Shown: piece by piece, positions 20,762-34,200 of the stretch
How positions within the stretch are numbered: the first letter of the stretch is position 1
Layout: the number at the start of each line of letters is the position of its first letter
Source: Apoda limacodes
Taxonomy: Eukaryota > Arthropoda > Insecta > Lepidoptera > Limacodidae
Length of the DNA: 64,000 nucleotides
Reading direction: 5' to 3'
NCBI GenBank assembly: GCA_946406115.1
Contig: OX291552.1
Span: 10,612,836 to 10,676,835, forward strand
Made by a program: the position numbers and the translations under genes
Notes under the pieces: model-generated
What the model saw: only the letters and a program-made list of their open reading frames with translations
Told to the model about the DNA's origin: nothing
Databases searched by the model: none

Positions 20762-22084
20762 GTGAGTAACAATAGTGTTGTGACATTTCAAATGACATCG
20801 ACATTAGTGATTGTTCTAACATTATCGATTAAATAACAAACAAATCATAGTCAGTTCTAACGTGAGCTGTAGGAATTTTCAGGATTTCCTGAGATGCTTT
20901 CATATACATTCAAATATTCATGGTGTAGTAGGGAGGGGTTTGGATCTATAAATAAATAAGTTAAAGGCTTCTCTTGGGTAAAATTACTTTCAGATTTCAG
21001 ACAGATCTCTGTGTCTATTGACTCAATATCGTGGATAATTAGACATCTAAACAATCTAAAAAAAAATTAATACTATGTTTTAGAGGTCTGAATAAATAAA
21101 TTGTATTATTTTTTTAAAGAATTGTATCCTAAGTTAGCTAAAGCTAGGTAATCATTAATTTCATACTTCAGTTGCTTTGATACGGTGATTTATGTATATA
21201 AGAGGATCATTCTTTAATTACAGTTTCTAAAGATAAATTTTAAATCAAGTTTTTATCGATTTACTTTTGCGTTCGTTGGTGTTTTTACTGCAAACTGTAA
21301 CTCCCCGTATTGAACTATAAGGTTTATTAAGTTCTAAGTCACTTCTAAACTTAATATTTTTTTTAAAGTTTGTCAATATTTAATAAAAATGTATTAACAA
21401 TATGTATTGTATTCATTATATTTTATATTTACTGAAATAAATATCTCCAAGTACCAACTAAGACCATAAAAGATAGAAATAGACAAAAAAAAATATAGAA
21501 ATTACTCCGACTGCAAAACCCCACTTATAAGAAATTTTGCGGAGATATCGCGTAGCATACCTTAATATATAAAACCTACTTAAGGAACTAAACATAATCT
21601 TATATTAGAACCACATTTTATCACCTTCCGAAAGTATTTTTAAGGTAGTCTCAGCTTTTATAAAGCTGGTCCATGATTTTTGTCCGCAGTTTGTTATTGT
21701 AAGTTTTAGGTAGGTCTTAAATCCGTTCGCCGAATAAGAAAACACTTTCAGGCTTTAAAGTCAATTTAAGTACTTAATCTTACTTACTTCAAATGCGGAA
21801 AAAAGTAAAGAAATAAAAAACAAACAAAATATAGAGCTGCAAAAACAAATATTAGCATATATATAGGCTGAAAATTGGCTGTATTACTTATGAAGAGGCA
21901 CCTTAAATAGATACAGACTAGATTTTATGAAGAGAAAGAGATTGTTGTCTGACTAAACTAATTGGGTTTGATACCGACATTTATCCAAAAGTGTGAACCG
22001 ATATTTTACCTATATATATTTGTTTAGAGTGATTTACCAAAGAGAATTTATGTAACAGTTGATTTTATACTTAATATTTTTAAC

Positions 22085-22270
22085 TACTCTTGAGGGAAGT
22101 TATTATAATGGGTCTTAAAATCTAAATCACCAAATTTGCGTTTTGAGACCTGGAGAATCGTTTGTCAAAATTTTTAGAGTGATGCATGTGTGTGTGTGTG
22201 TATGACCAATTGCTCTCATGACCATATCCATCGATACGCCACGTCATGACTGAAACAGATTATTTTGATG
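22085..22270 (+). repeat. Dispersed repeat, GGGAAGTTATTATAATGG family, copy 1
   Basis: GGGAAGTTATTATAATGG, ATGTGTGTGT, GTGACC/ATGACCATATC and ATCGATACGCCACGTCAT match 27,700-27,960 in the same order (GGGAAGTTACTATAATGG, TGACCATATCAATCGATAC, CCACGTCAT). It contains a (GT)n run at 22,188-22,201. Confidence 0.65.
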
Positions 22271-22754
22271 CAGAGAATATCACGGCATTTTTTACTTGTT
22301 AAATAATCAAAAGTAGGAAAGAAGTTTTTATCAATTTTGTTGTTTGCTTTGTCTTTCTGGCGCAATGCATATCACAGTTTCTGCATAGTTAGTCATACGT
22401 ATAATTATACGCGGTAAGTAAGTAGTCTTACAAACACACTACACCACAGACTACACTGTGTTTGTTGGTGTAATGCAACTTTGATATAAGTACATGTTAT
22501 AGTCTTAAAAGCTTTTGCCAATAATAAAATAGTGCATGGCCACTTAAAGTTTATACCCAACTAACTAAAATATTTTTTGACCACTAAGAATTTTAAGGGT
22601 AAACGCTGTACAAATCTTCATACAAAATTGATTTGCTATTATCTTCGAGGTTCCGTGAAACTTTGGTTTTTAATTAAAAAAAAAACCAAAAAATTAAGTT
22701 CTCAGGGATTTTGGTTTCATGACAACAAAATTGATTGAATTTTTCATTTAATAA

Positions 22755-23012
22755 ATAAATAAATAAATATTTTTGGACATTACACACAGCGCCGTCTAGC
22801 CCCAAACTAAGCAAAGCTTGTGTTATGGGTACAACGGATACAAATACATAAATATTACTTTTTTTTTGTTAATACATACATATCGTACATAAATACACCC
22901 AGACTCAAGACAAAACAAATTTTTATATTATGACATAAATGTGTGTCTAGTGCGGGAATCGAACCCACACCCTCTGCACAGCAGCTGGCCACACTACCAA
23001 CTACGCCGCGAG
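22755..23012 (-). mobile_element. tRNA-derived SINE, family S1, copy 1
   Basis: On the minus strand the head reads GGCGTAGTTGGTAGTGTGGC (A box) and GTGTGGGTTCGATTCCCGC (B box), the internal pol III promoter of a tRNA-derived SINE. The body continues with GTTTTGTCTTGAGTCTGGGT and ends near GCGCTGTGTGTAATGTCC, with an AAAT-type simple tail on the plus side at 22,750-22,770. Copy 2 is 61,510-61,772 and a poor copy is 24,020-24,165. Confidence 0.8.
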
Positions 23013-23651
23013 GAAGTCAATTTTGTATGATTATTTTACGGCGGTTAACGTTAACGGCTTAATACCTGTAAAAAGTTCGTGTCATATATTTAGAACATGA
23101 ATTTCATAATAAGATTCGTACGTAAATTGATAATAACACACGCTTTGTATTACAAACTTAAAAAAAATATGTGACACGTACGTTACTCATTATTGTAATA
23201 CGTTACAATATTTTGTGAGTTACGTTATCGTTGTTTTTAATTTGTTTATAATATTCTAAGGTAACAGGTACTTTTTTTAAAAAATAACATCATAAACGGC
23301 ACATCATCTTCAAAACTATCAATGCATACTTTAGCTGCACTTGTGCTTGAATTCTTATTTTTGCTAAATAGTCTTACTCTTTGAAATAATACATCAGACG
23401 ACACGGTATTCAGTCTGAAAAAAATAACCCAGGTGAATAATTCTCGGTAAACGCCTAGTGGTGTAATTAAATTCCGTCAATAACAGCAAAAAATATATTA
23501 TCTTCTAATTAACTTGTGGGAGGTACAAGAGGTAGGTACATATTTTTTGTACGTCACCAGACCATGAAGTACATACCTACTTATCAAAGACAATTGCGTA
23601 CGAAGAGTATACTAAGTTACATTTTATGGTTTGTTTAGTTTTTATTTGATT

Positions 23652-23902
23652 TTAGTTTTTGCCTGCGGATCCAGCTGCCCTAAATTCGGTTATCGGTGTA
23701 GGATTTCAACGGCAACTCCTCAATTATAGAAAAAAAACTGACTCACACTTGACGTTTTCAAGTAGCCTTTGTCCTTTATCGGGACTCAAACTAAATCCAT
23801 GCTAAATTTCATCTTATTCGGTACAGCGGTTAAGTGAAAGGAGGTAAAAGAAAGACAGGCGAACAGACAGAGTTACTTTTGCGTTTATAATATTAGTTTG
23901 GA
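23652..23902 (-). mobile_element. Non-autonomous Helitron-type element
   Basis: On the minus strand it starts TCCAAACTAATATTATAAA and ends GGCAAAAACTAA, so it has the TC start and CTRR end. The internal GACAACCGATAA-type region and CAAGTGTGAGTCAG are shared with 40,517-40,759 and 43,428-43,656. Confidence 0.7.
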
Positions 23903-24019
23903 TATCGAATTTTCACGAAAATCTATAAAATAAAAGCAAATACCTAATCCAGATATCTCACACATCGCTATCTGGTCACAAACAGAGTAAAGCTTGTACT
24001 AAAGGTAAGTATATAAAAA

Positions 24020-24165
24020 TACCTACTTAGGTACATTTTTGTAAATATATACATATTTTACATAGAAATCACCTAGACTCAAGACAAACAAATGTTTATC
24101 ACATACATGTTTGTACTGAGAGGAATCAAATCACATCTCTATTTGTTAAGACTAGAGCATAGAGT
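24020..24165 (-). repeat. Degenerate S1 SINE fragment
   Basis: ACATAGAAATCACCTAGACTC, AAGACAAACAAATGTTTATC and ATACATGTTTGTACTGAGAGG follow the order of the S1 copy at 22,755-23,012, but the B box is damaged. Confidence 0.55.
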
Positions 24166-24439
24166 AAAGCTCGAATCGAAGAGTGTTACACTATAACTAC
24201 GTCTCCATCTATTGTCGAATGGATTTTCGCATTTCCTTTTCCCAATCAAACTTTTCTTCGATTTTTGACCCCAAAATGTTGGAGGAAATTACATCGAAAT
24301 CGTTACACGGGCTTTTAAGATTAGAATAAGCTTGCTGAAGATCACCTTCGGGGTAGACATGTTCTATAGCGGATCGGTAAATGCAGCGGTGTTCAATTTC
24401 AGCCAGGTAAACCCATAACCTAAAAAAGGGAACCCAGAA

Positions 24440-24535
24440 TTGGCTAGATTAGAAAGAAGTTAGACCGAGTGTGCTGGCGTTTGTGGGAAAAGGCCTATAT
24501 CTAGGAGAGGACTGCTGCAGGCTGACTGAATTCAA
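24440..24535 (+). repeat. LINE tail fragment
   Basis: AAAAGGCCTATATCTAGGAG followed by AGGACTGCTGCAGGCTGACTG resembles the GGCCTATGTCCAGCAGTGGAC-type 3' end of insect RTE-like LINEs. No coding part is recognisable. Confidence 0.4.
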
Positions 24536-25146
24536 TATCTACAGAACTATTGATTCAGTATTGATGGGACATACAATGTAAAGCCCCACTAGTCCAGAAA
24601 AATTGGATCAGCCCTTGTCAAGCAGAAGCAGGACTAAAGTTGTTGGTAAAAAGAGATTGCCTGCCAAATTATAATGTGGATATGTATCTACTAACTAGTA
24701 AACCCCATCTGATGTATTAAACCGTAAAGATTTACACACATTATAACAAAAAAACATAAAGCAAAATATTTAAAGGCTAGGAAAACCAAAGTGAGTAACG
24801 AATTAGTTACGCCGGGTCTCATTCAGCAAACCGCGACATGGCCGACAACTGAAGCGAAACGCACCGATAAAAATCATCTACAATGTGGCATATCGCTGAA
24901 AAAGACCTATCAAGGTAAACTATTTATAAACCAAAGACAATGAAGAAGCGCTAGGTTAAAAATACGGAAAAGTTAGAGCTGGTCTCGCGTCCTGGAGGTT
25001 CCACAAGATTGAGCAAAATGTAAGCGTCTTGAATGATTTATAAAGATACAATACACTACGAAACGATCTTAAATGAGTATTTAGATGTACAGAACCCTAA
25101 AGGGAAGTAATTCTTGTACAAACTATTAGTTAGTTGCACCTGACCC

Positions 25147-25400
25147 GTGTCTATAATCGAATCTTGTAAGTTTTTGATCCCCTTGCCGGTGTTCAATGGA
25201 GTTGAAATTTTGATACACACGTAAATCGGATGACAATGCAATATAATGATGTCGTAGAGCTGGTCTAATGATAAAGCCGGAAGGTAGCCATAGGACCTCT
25301 GTAGCGAAACGACGCTATCCCATCAAGTTTGCGCTTCTTTGATTTGTCATTACAAGTACTCTGGTCTTAAACGATAACCAGGGTCTGATGAAAGATTATT
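25147..25400 (+). repeat. Dispersed repeat, GGAAGGTGGCCATAG family, copy 2
   Basis: The order of landmarks is the same as at 14,470-14,740: ATACACACGTAAATCGGATG, CAATGCAATATAATGATG, AGAGCTGGTCTAATGAT, CCGGAAGGTAGCCATAGG and AAGTACTCTGGTCTTAAACG. Confidence 0.8.
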
Positions 25401-25675
25401 TCAAAAAAATACTTAACGTACATTCTTCTTTTAGTTGTCATAGGTATCTACCACATAGCTCAAGGCGGATGTCGCGAAATTTGATGCAAGGCTATATCTT
25501 ATGTTGAACGATGTTATCTAAAAGACACCGGGGCTTTAACCCGCTGTTTGATATTAAATTATTCACTATCATAACAGTAAACATAATACATCAACTGCTA
25601 CACAAATTTCCACTTTAGATCACGGCCTGAACTAATTTATATCTTTACTGAAATTATGTGTGTGTATTTTAAAGG

Positions 25676-25790
25676 TTTTCATCCCTAAAAGGTGAGCGGC
25701 TGAATAAACAACCACAATATAATGTCGTCGACATCCTCTTTTTACCAACCACTTTAGTCCTATACTGCTTGTGATGCCTTGTATCTGGAC
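25676..25790. repeat. Dispersed repeat, diverged GGTAACCGGTGGCTGG family
   Basis: ATGTCGTCGACATCC, TTTACCAACCACTT and CTGCTTGTGATG correspond to 7,985-8,115. The front part is strongly changed. Confidence 0.45.
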
Positions 25791-26217
25791 TAAGGTGGCT
25801 TTATATATATATCACATACGTCGTTAAAAGTTGTAAGTTTTAAAGTAACAAGCGGTAAAATAAAAGACCTGGGACAGAATAATATTCCTCGATTTCCAGT
25901 TCCTGACGAACTAGAAGAACAAAGTCAGGATTGGGCAGGAGGGTGTATTCAAGAAAATGGAGTTTTTTAGGTTATGATAACGGTATGCACGATAATATTT
26001 AATAAAGTATGGAGAAGAACTGTTATAAGGGTTCTTTAAGTCTTGTAGATCGTTGGTCCAGCGAAACGTCGGAAAAAACGGACGTCCAAAAGAGCCCTTA
26101 GAATCGATATATACAGCCGCCGTGTTTCTGATTGATTGCCTAAGACAATCAACGTACAGCCTAAACCAGAGGATGAATTATACGGTGATCACCGAATTTT
26201 GCGTCTGGCGAATCCTT

Positions 26218-26487
26218 TCTACTAATATTATAAATGTGAATGTATGTCTGTATGGATGTTTGTAACTCAGTCAAGCTTCAAACTCGAAACGGATCCAGAA
26301 GAAACTTGGCACACATGTAGGTTAGGTCCTGGAATAGCACATAGGCTACTTTTAATCTAGAAAAATTCAGAAGTTCCCGCGGGAACAACAATAACCGAGC
26401 TTAAACGAACTATAGCTACAGCTATAACTTGCTATAGCAAACTTCATTACTATAATTACGAAGCTCCACACCGATAACCCAATTTAG
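26218..26487 (+). mobile_element. Helitron-type element, 3' truncated
   Basis: It starts TCTACTAATATTATAAATG and shares GGTCCTGGAATAGC, GAAGTTCCCGCGGGAAC and CCGATAACCCAATTTAG with 1,244-1,558. The final stem and CTAG are absent. Confidence 0.7.
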
Positions 26488-26842
26488 TATTTAATGCATA
26501 ATATTTAATCCATATTACAAAAAGTCTAGTTTGTTGCCATATTATCACGCTGCATTTGAGTTGATGAGATGTCTGGGTCCCGACAGTGACATAATGTCAC
26601 TAGTATCATATACCTAATAGCTTCTCTACTCTTTAATTATTATTTTTCAATCGAGTGTTTACATTAATTGCAATAGCATTTAGTAAGCCGTCCACGAATT
26701 TAACGTTCCCATAAAATTCATCAGTGCATGTTTGATGACGTCCGTAGCACCGGATAAGTATTCTTGTCACAAAAATATATTAGGGTTGTCACTCCTCTGA
26801 ACAAAGTTTATTTTTATATGTAAGTAGGTAGATGTATATTTT

Positions 26843-26929
26843 GTTTATACCACTAAGGTGGCAAAAAAGCTTACGGTCGGTCCGCCTGATGGTAAGCGGT
26901 CACCGTAGCCTATGGACGCTTGCAACACA
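26843..26929 (+). repeat. SINE-like element, ACCACTAAGGTGGC family
   Basis: TACCACTAAGGTGGCAAAAA, GGTCCGCCTGATGGTAAGC, GGTCACCGTAGCC and TATGGACGCTTGCAAC are all present and in order. Confidence 0.75.
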
Positions 26930-27699
26930 ATTTTTATTAATTATCACAGACATATATTGTTGTTAAAATTATCTGTTGATATTGCTGTTTAAATCTTAAT
27001 TATCAAGATAGATTTACTAAATGCTCTGCACTGACTCTAATTCATGTACTTTCAGTGTCTTTTATAATTATCTACTAATCTACAAATCTATAAACAAAAC
27101 AAATAATATAAAATGCTATATTAATTAACTTCGGTGATAAAATAAAATATAGTAAATTTATATTTTTCTTAATACATATTTGACCATTACTTGTATGTTT
27201 TTCGAAGCCAAGCTTAAATCAAATATCACGTGTCGTTTTCAAAATTCACTTTTTTTTGTTGGAAAAAAAATATCTGAATTAATTTTCTAGTATTTCGACC
27301 CTAATAGTTGTAGTAGCCCTATAGTCGACGTACATCTGCAAAACAGTATGATTTGCACAGTACATTCATTTCCGTAGAACGTGATTTGCAAACCATTGTC
27401 TGGTTATTAAACTGACAACCTGTCAACGGTTAGAACGCCTAATTTGGTGTCACAGTACACAAAATTGGCAGGCAATCTTTGACAAATAAACCTTGACTTA
27501 ATTCAAAATTAGGAATTAGGTAAATACGGTCAAAAGCTAATTTTATGAAGGGTCCCCAATTAATATATAATATAATATTTTGCATCAGCATAAATTAATT
27601 TTATTTTGTTCAGTAGTCTGTTGTGTGTAAAATTAATTTCTGTAAAACTGTTCAAACTTCAAAAAAATACTCTGATTTTTCAAATTTCAACATTATTAA

Positions 27700-27960
27700 C
27701 TTCTTTTTAATAATGGGGAAGTTACTATAATGGTTCGAAAATCGAAATCGTTAAATGTACGTTTTCTTAACATTTTGAGAAGTGAAGAATCATTTTTAGC
27801 AGGATGTATGTATGTGTGTCTTTGTCGATGTCACAAGAACCTATGGACCAATTTTTCTTGTGACCATATCAATCGATACACCACGTCATTTCTTAGATCT
27901 GAAAATAGTTTGAGCAAAATCGATTCAACGGTTTGTTTTTTATCTCTAAAAAACTGATTT
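27700..27960 (+). repeat. Dispersed repeat, GGGAAGTTATTATAATGG family, copy 2
   Basis: It matches 22,085-22,270 as described there, with an added CAAAATCGATTCAACGG segment near the end. A 75-codon frame inside it is a by-product of the repeat and not a gene. Confidence 0.65.
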
Positions 27961-28559
27961 TCTTAAAGACGCAAAAAAAAATCTCAAAAGTAGTTGCTCG
28001 TGCGGCACTTGCTACCTACCGAACAAATTTTTTATTTAAATAAACATTCTGTGACTAGTAAAACATTGTCCTTGATTTTAATAACCAATATGCTGAAGTG
28101 ACAACCATTAAACAAATGTTACAAGTAACTTTTATCTTTAACTCACCTTGAATCGACCTGAAATTTAGTCGCAATATAATTTTAAAACAAACAAATCACG
28201 CGGAAGGTAAACATTACATTATGTAAAAGTATGGAATATCCTAACAATGAATCACTATAGTTAAACGTAATAAATTATTTTCTTGATATAAACCGCAAAC
28301 AATTTTATCTGTAACTAATATCACAAAAAATATCCCTAACAACCGCAGTATTTTTTTAAGCAGTGATATAGGTACCTAAAATTATTTTTCACAATCCAGC
28401 TTACACCAGACCCTGGTTATCGGTTAGAATTTGCAACTTAAAGTCTTCTTGAATAGAAACTACTAAATATTATAAGCTAAAGCACATCTTTTATGATAAA
28501 GTCTCCTCTACCCAAAGGTTGTCTGGAAAAGTACTTGAGAAATTAAGAAAAAGACGCAT

Positions 28560-28660
28560 TAGTACATACATACTCGGGGTTCGAACCTACGCCACTCAGG
28601 ACGCAAAGTGAAATTGAAACCCCTAGGCCACCTCCGACATTATTATTATTATTACTTAAA
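28560..28660 (-). mobile_element. tRNA-derived SINE head, family S2
   Basis: On the minus strand it reads GGTGGCCTAGGGGTTTCAAT (A box), CACTTTGCGTCCTGAGTGGC and GTAGGTTCGAACCCCGAG (B box). The same head, on the plus strand, is at 54,880-54,955. A TTA microsatellite (28,638-28,655) adjoins the 5' side. Confidence 0.75.
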
Positions 28661-31600
28661 TAAAGACAATATCTTCAAAACATATTTAATGTTTGGTAGT
28701 TCCCTAGTCCAGTAATGAAAATGGTGTTCAACAAAACGTGACATTACTTCAATGCATAAATGACAAAGATTTCAAATAAAACCCAATCGATTAAATGAGA
28801 CAATTCCGCTCGCTGCCCTCATTTAACAGACTATAGTGCTTATGGAAATGTCTAGATTGGATGTAGGGAGTGTTCTAACCAAGGTAACTTGCTTTTCGCC
28901 TCAATTATCGAACGTAAAGGTAAATACTTCCACGGATTACAGCCGTTTAGATGCAACAATGGTGGAATTGTTCTGATAGTCCTCAAGGGGACGATACAAC
29001 GCTTCGGACGAAGAAGGTCAATCTTGATATTCGTACACAAAAACCGCAAGGCTGTTTAAATTGGACGTTTAGTTGTAAAAAAAAAATTAATGCTAATTTT
29101 AATAGTGATTGTAACAAAAGATTAGTCATATTTGTTATTGGTGTTCCTTTACAATACAATTGTGCACATTAAAATGCATGAATCTGTACTAAAAAATAAC
29201 AACAGTTACATTGTATACAGTGTTTGTGCATTCAATGCACTTGACATTCAAAGTGATACATTCATTTACAAATAATTGGCATTCTACCGCGTCGTCTTCA
29301 AAATTTTTCATGTTTCTTATGGGGCTAAGGCATGATTTTTTCAAAAACGATGCAACACGTCATTCCTAACTTTCAACCTAAAGGCCAAATACCAATTTTT
29401 ATGCATTATGCTTTAAAATTGTCGGATTTCCATACAAACTTCTAATCCCCATTTAATACATTTAAGGGGTGAATTTTGCGTGAAGATACATTTAATAAAA
29501 TAAAGTGGGGAGTACCAAACGATCTAAAATAATTTGTCTAAAAGAAAAATATTAGTACAAATTTTAGATTATAGGTATGTCTTTGTTTTTGGGCGTATCA
29601 TGCAAAGACAACTTAGCTGATTTGGATAAACTGTTACTGCTAAGAGAGACTCTCGAAAATTGCCATAGGTATTTACTTATATTGTGTGCGCACACGAAAA
29701 TTCAAATGAGCTGCTGGAGCCACTGTGATAAAAAAATGTGTTTCAATGAGAAACATAGAACAATAGTAATTATAGAAGAACTCGCAAATGTGGGTATAGT
29801 CAGCTCTAACAATATACCATTAAAGTTAGGGTGATGTTAAGCCGACCTTGACCTAATTGTATGTTTTTCTTTTGATAGTAGGGTTTAACAAACCCTGAAT
29901 CTTTTTAACCTTACTCTTGGGTAATTATTCAGTTTAAGTTACCTGTTTTTAAATGATTATGATCTATAATGCTTGTTTGCTTAACATGATTAGCTAAATA
30001 TGAACACATAGAGTGGCTTTGTAAAGCAAATATTACATTTGATCGATTTGAAGGGCTTTAAAAATTTTATTTCCAAGGACAAAGTAAAGCACTTTTTGTT
30101 AATGTTTTTAGATACTGCTATTTATCATAGTAGATACTACGACTCTTTACCAAAAGCGATAAGCCTTTCCTTTTTTATTGAACTCGGTAAAAAAAAAATC
30201 GAACCACGAATATTTCTTCAAAAATAAATAAATTTTATAAATAAATATTTTAAGTCAAGAAAAAATACCCGTATGCTTTCTAAAGCCAGCGCAATGACCG
30301 TCCTTGTGCTCGGCAATTTTGTTGATTGTTCGTGCGCGCGCATACCATCAAGTAAACCTTCAGGTGACATTGAAGTCGGCAGTCATCAGCGACAAAGATT
30401 GTACGCTAACCTCCATGTCGAAAGGCAATGTTGAAGTAGGATATAGGGTTACCACTACTGCCCTGTTAGATGTCTAAGATGCCACAACACGAAGCAATAC
30501 AGGAATAAATATGTCAACTTAAGAATAAACGCCGTAGATTTTTATTATACAAAATTGATTTGCTATAATCTTTGAAGTTCCCTGAGATTTGAATACTTGT
30601 ATTTTAATTGAAGGCGCATATAGCAGCTAACTAGCGCCGCCATTAGAAATGCTCAATTTTCTCTTCGTAGAAAACGAATTTCTAAAATCCAAATTTCGCA
30701 AATATAAAGCTAGTCATAAGCTATTTTTAGAAGGTTTTATATAGTTTCTAAATAATATCTGTAAGTTGTAGTTGGCATTTCTGCTAAAAACGGCCTCTTT
30801 GAAAATTGAGGATATCTAATAGCGGCGCTAGAGGGGTGCAAGAGTGCCCTTCATAAAAAAAAAAAAACAAAAAATTAAGTGCCGAGTGTTTTCTGATAAG
30901 CCATTTTAATAAATTACGGCAACTTTGCAATGTTATTAAAAAATAAAGGCTTATGCCATGATATATGATATCAGAATCACATGAAATTAAAAAGGCCAAG
31001 CTCTTAAATTTTTGTTTTCTTTTTCATGAAAATATAAAGTGAAATTTAGAGAACTTCGGCATAGTTCGATTTGTATGAAAAAATTTAACTTGTTTAAATC
31101 TAGTTTTGACTAGCACAGATAGACCATCATAAAATATCATAGCTCGAAATTCTTTTCATTTTTCTAATCCGTAAAAGTATGACTTCAAAAAATGGCGATA
31201 GTTGACATTTGGGTTAAAAAAAACACATTTCCAATGTAACGTCTAAAATCAAAAATTATTTTTGAACATGATGAAAAGCACTTCATCCAGCTAGGTACGA
31301 TAAATAGTTATATATACATACATATACAAGGCAAAAGTAATTTGTGCAACTTACATTACTTACAATATAGTTCCATTAATTTTACACAAAACCTGTACTT
31401 TTACGTTATTTTGTCTTACTCTTCCCCTTAAAAGGCTTCCGCTGGCATTGACCTAAAGCAGAACATCATATTCATCATAGACCAAGGCTTATACTACAAG
31501 CTAATGCCTGGCTGCGGTTTGCATGTTGTGGTTTCTATCATAATTTAACATAAACATTAGCTATGACAGCCTTAGTCGCTGTTGTTGCAATAATCTAAGC

Positions 31601-32890
31601 CTATCAAAACAACTACCTACTATGTACTACACCTTTGTGTTTGTTTCAAGGTTTCTTTTTTTAATTACACAAAAATCACTTTTACTTTATTTTTTACCCC
31701 AAAGACGTAAAGAATCGCTTTTTTCACTTCCGGCAAAGGCTTTTAATGTTTATTAAGGCCTTTGTCACATCAGTGTTTCCGTGGCATCACATTTGAACCG
31801 ATTTAAATGTTTTTTTTGTCGGTTTATTTTGAATTCTGAAAAAGGTTTTGTGGATATGGTTCAGCTATTTTAAGAATCTCATATGTTTTCTCTGTTGGTC
31901 ACGATGATTGTTTGTTAAGTTCATTACACTTCCACTTAAGAGGGCTATATAGGCAAGAACGCTTATTTCTGTAATATGTAAAATAGACATATACATTACT
32001 ATGACATATGTAAAGTAATTTATGCTATAATGACGTCTTGAAACTTAACATTTGTTGTATGAAATTTAACGTTTTTACCGTTTACAAGTTTAAAATTTTT
32101 TCCTACAATTTAGAGTCAGTGCATTAGATAACAACCAATTCTTATTATTTAACCGACTTGTAGTACAAGAAAATGCAATAAACGCTTTAAAAATTTGTAC
32201 AAGTGTTGAAACAATGGTCACTTCCAGATTTTATATTGCATTAAATACAATAAATAAAATGCATTCAGTAAGGTAATGCACTAGACAAAAACAACCTCCC
32301 TGTACTACTCATAATCGCCATATAATAAAAATAAAAACTAACCTAATGTAAATAAAGGTCACTTGTGCTAACGCGAGTGACATCTTACGAATTTTCGATC
32401 AGGACACGTGACCTGACGCGAGTTTAACAGTTTTTACCCATCACAAAAAAAGTGCACAGCGCCGCTAAAGAAGTTTTCACTTCAAAAATATTTAAAAACT
32501 TAGATATTTCTCATACAAATAACCTTCAGTGCACCAAATATTGTTGCTTAGAATGCTTTAACATATATTATTGTCCCCAAAAGCATATTTAATCATGAAA
32601 TGCATAAATAATTATGAAAATATTAAAGTTTTTTTGATTTCATACATCTAATTAATTCGATAAAAACATTCACATGCAGTAACTGCCCGTAATAAACTGT
32701 TTATGGATCAAATTATGTTGTGGCTTTTGTACACAAAGCGATTTATAATAACACTATCTTTTGCCAGCGGCTGCACCCGGCCCAAAATTTGGTTATCAGC
32801 ATGGGATTCTTACGTCAACTCCTTGATTATACTAAAAGCAAGCTATAGCGTACAAGTAAGCTAAAATATTTAAAATGAACGTATAAGTAT
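28661..32890. other. Long AT-rich stretch, no gene seen
   Basis: No coding exon supported. A piece at 30,539-30,620 (ACAAAATTGATTTGCTATAAT) repeats 22,619-22,640. A GC-richer patch at 32,360-32,470 has the E-box CACGTG (32,405-32,410) and GACGCGAG/AACGCGAG motifs and could be regulatory. A further Helitron-like 3' remnant (minus strand) is at about 32,763-32,830. Confidence 0.4.
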
Positions 32891-32936
32891 ACGTATACGT
32901 TTAAGTAAACGCGTATACGTTTAAGTAAACGCGTAT
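32891..32936. repeat. Tandem 20-bp repeat, self-complementary
   Basis: The unit (A/G)CGTATACGTTTAAGTAAAC is present twice in full and then begins a third time. Each unit contains CGTATACG and CGTTTAAGTAAACG, which are palindromic or nearly so. Confidence 0.85.
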
Positions 32937-33564
32937 AATTATTAAGTTTATCACGACTACATAATATTTATTTTTAAACAAAGTGAACAATTAATGATCT
33001 TTATTTAATATCATAGCAGTGGTTCCCTTATGCAGACTAATTTTTATATTGTTTTTATTGAAACTTCTTTTATATTTTTCTAAAGATCAATTAATAAAGG
33101 ACTTTGAGATATTGAAATTATGAAATTGTATGAACTAAGTGTTGGTCACTGGCACTTAGATACTTAGATTATCGCACAAAGTACATACATTGTAGCATTA
33201 CTAACAGTGATGTATTGACCAACATTTCTTAACCGATAAGAGACTTCTCGCAACTATTAATTTTCAAAGTCGATCCATTCATATTGGCTGTTCAAGTAAA
33301 TAGAATCGATTCGTCACTTATACCTTGTGACGTCCTTTTTGTACGACACTTACATTACGCATAGAAGGGAATAATTTATTAAAACAAAGGCTTTAAAAGG
33401 TTTTAGTAGGCACCTATGTATCTATTAGAAGAAGGTACTTAATTTTTTTTGCCTATTTCTCTGTGTCGCATGCACACAAAGCAAAAACAACTATACTGAT
33501 ATTGATACGGTTTTCGCTTGTAGATATAGCATAGACTACGACTAAAGATTAAAACGCCAATTTA

Positions 33565-34011
33565 ATTATATATATAAAAGAACATGGTATGATTGACTCA
33601 CCAACGCCGAGCCAAAACTTTTATGACGTAGGGTTCCACTAAGAAAGGAGTCTGCGATATTCATCCCCTTAGGAGGTAGAATAGAGGCTGCATTTTTGTA
33701 TGAAAAATTATAATTGTTAAAGTTTAATCCATTTAAATTAGTGTTTGACTTTTTGAGTGAAAATTAGTAATTTTGGTAACTATCTCCTAGAGCGTAAAAA
33801 AGGAGATAGAATGAGACAAAACTTTGCATGGAAAATCGGTTATTTTTGTATATTAAAGCCATGAAAATTGGTATCGTGACGTGTTTCAGCATTTTTGGAA
33901 AGTCATCTCCTAAGAGATAAAATACGGTTAGGATGTTTGTATAGGTTCCACCGCTTAATACGAGCAACAGGAAAAGTGAAATCACGCGTAACACTGCGGG
34001 GAACCGGCTAG
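33565..34011 (+). mobile_element. Helitron-type repeat ending CCGGCTAG
   Basis: It begins in ATATATATAAAAGAACATGG, with GATTGACTCACCAACGCC soon after, and ends ACTGCGGGGAACCGGCTAG. A motif with TATCTCCTAGAG and a similar CATCTCCTAAGAG occurs twice inside (33,780 and 33,903). No protein is encoded; the 76-codon minus-strand frame inside is not credible. Confidence 0.55.
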
Positions 34012-34200
34012 TGTTTTTATATACCTATATTTGTAAGAGATCAATAAACTGAGTAACTGGAGAACCTTAGGCTTTGCGCATACTCGCCCCTTGCCAAACA
34101 TTGTTGATATAACTGCTGTTTACTTTAAATACACCCGCACTAAATACAGTAAAACTGTAGTTAGATTTCTACAACTTTAAGTATCACATTAATTTTATAT

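Noticed and set aside
22945..23012. A tRNA gene on the minus strand
   Set aside because: It is the head of an SINE with a body and a second copy at 61,510-61,772.
29577..29834. 85-codon plus-strand frame
   Set aside because: Protein-like at first sight, but no family, no splice sites and no promoter are evident. Kept only as noncoding stretch.
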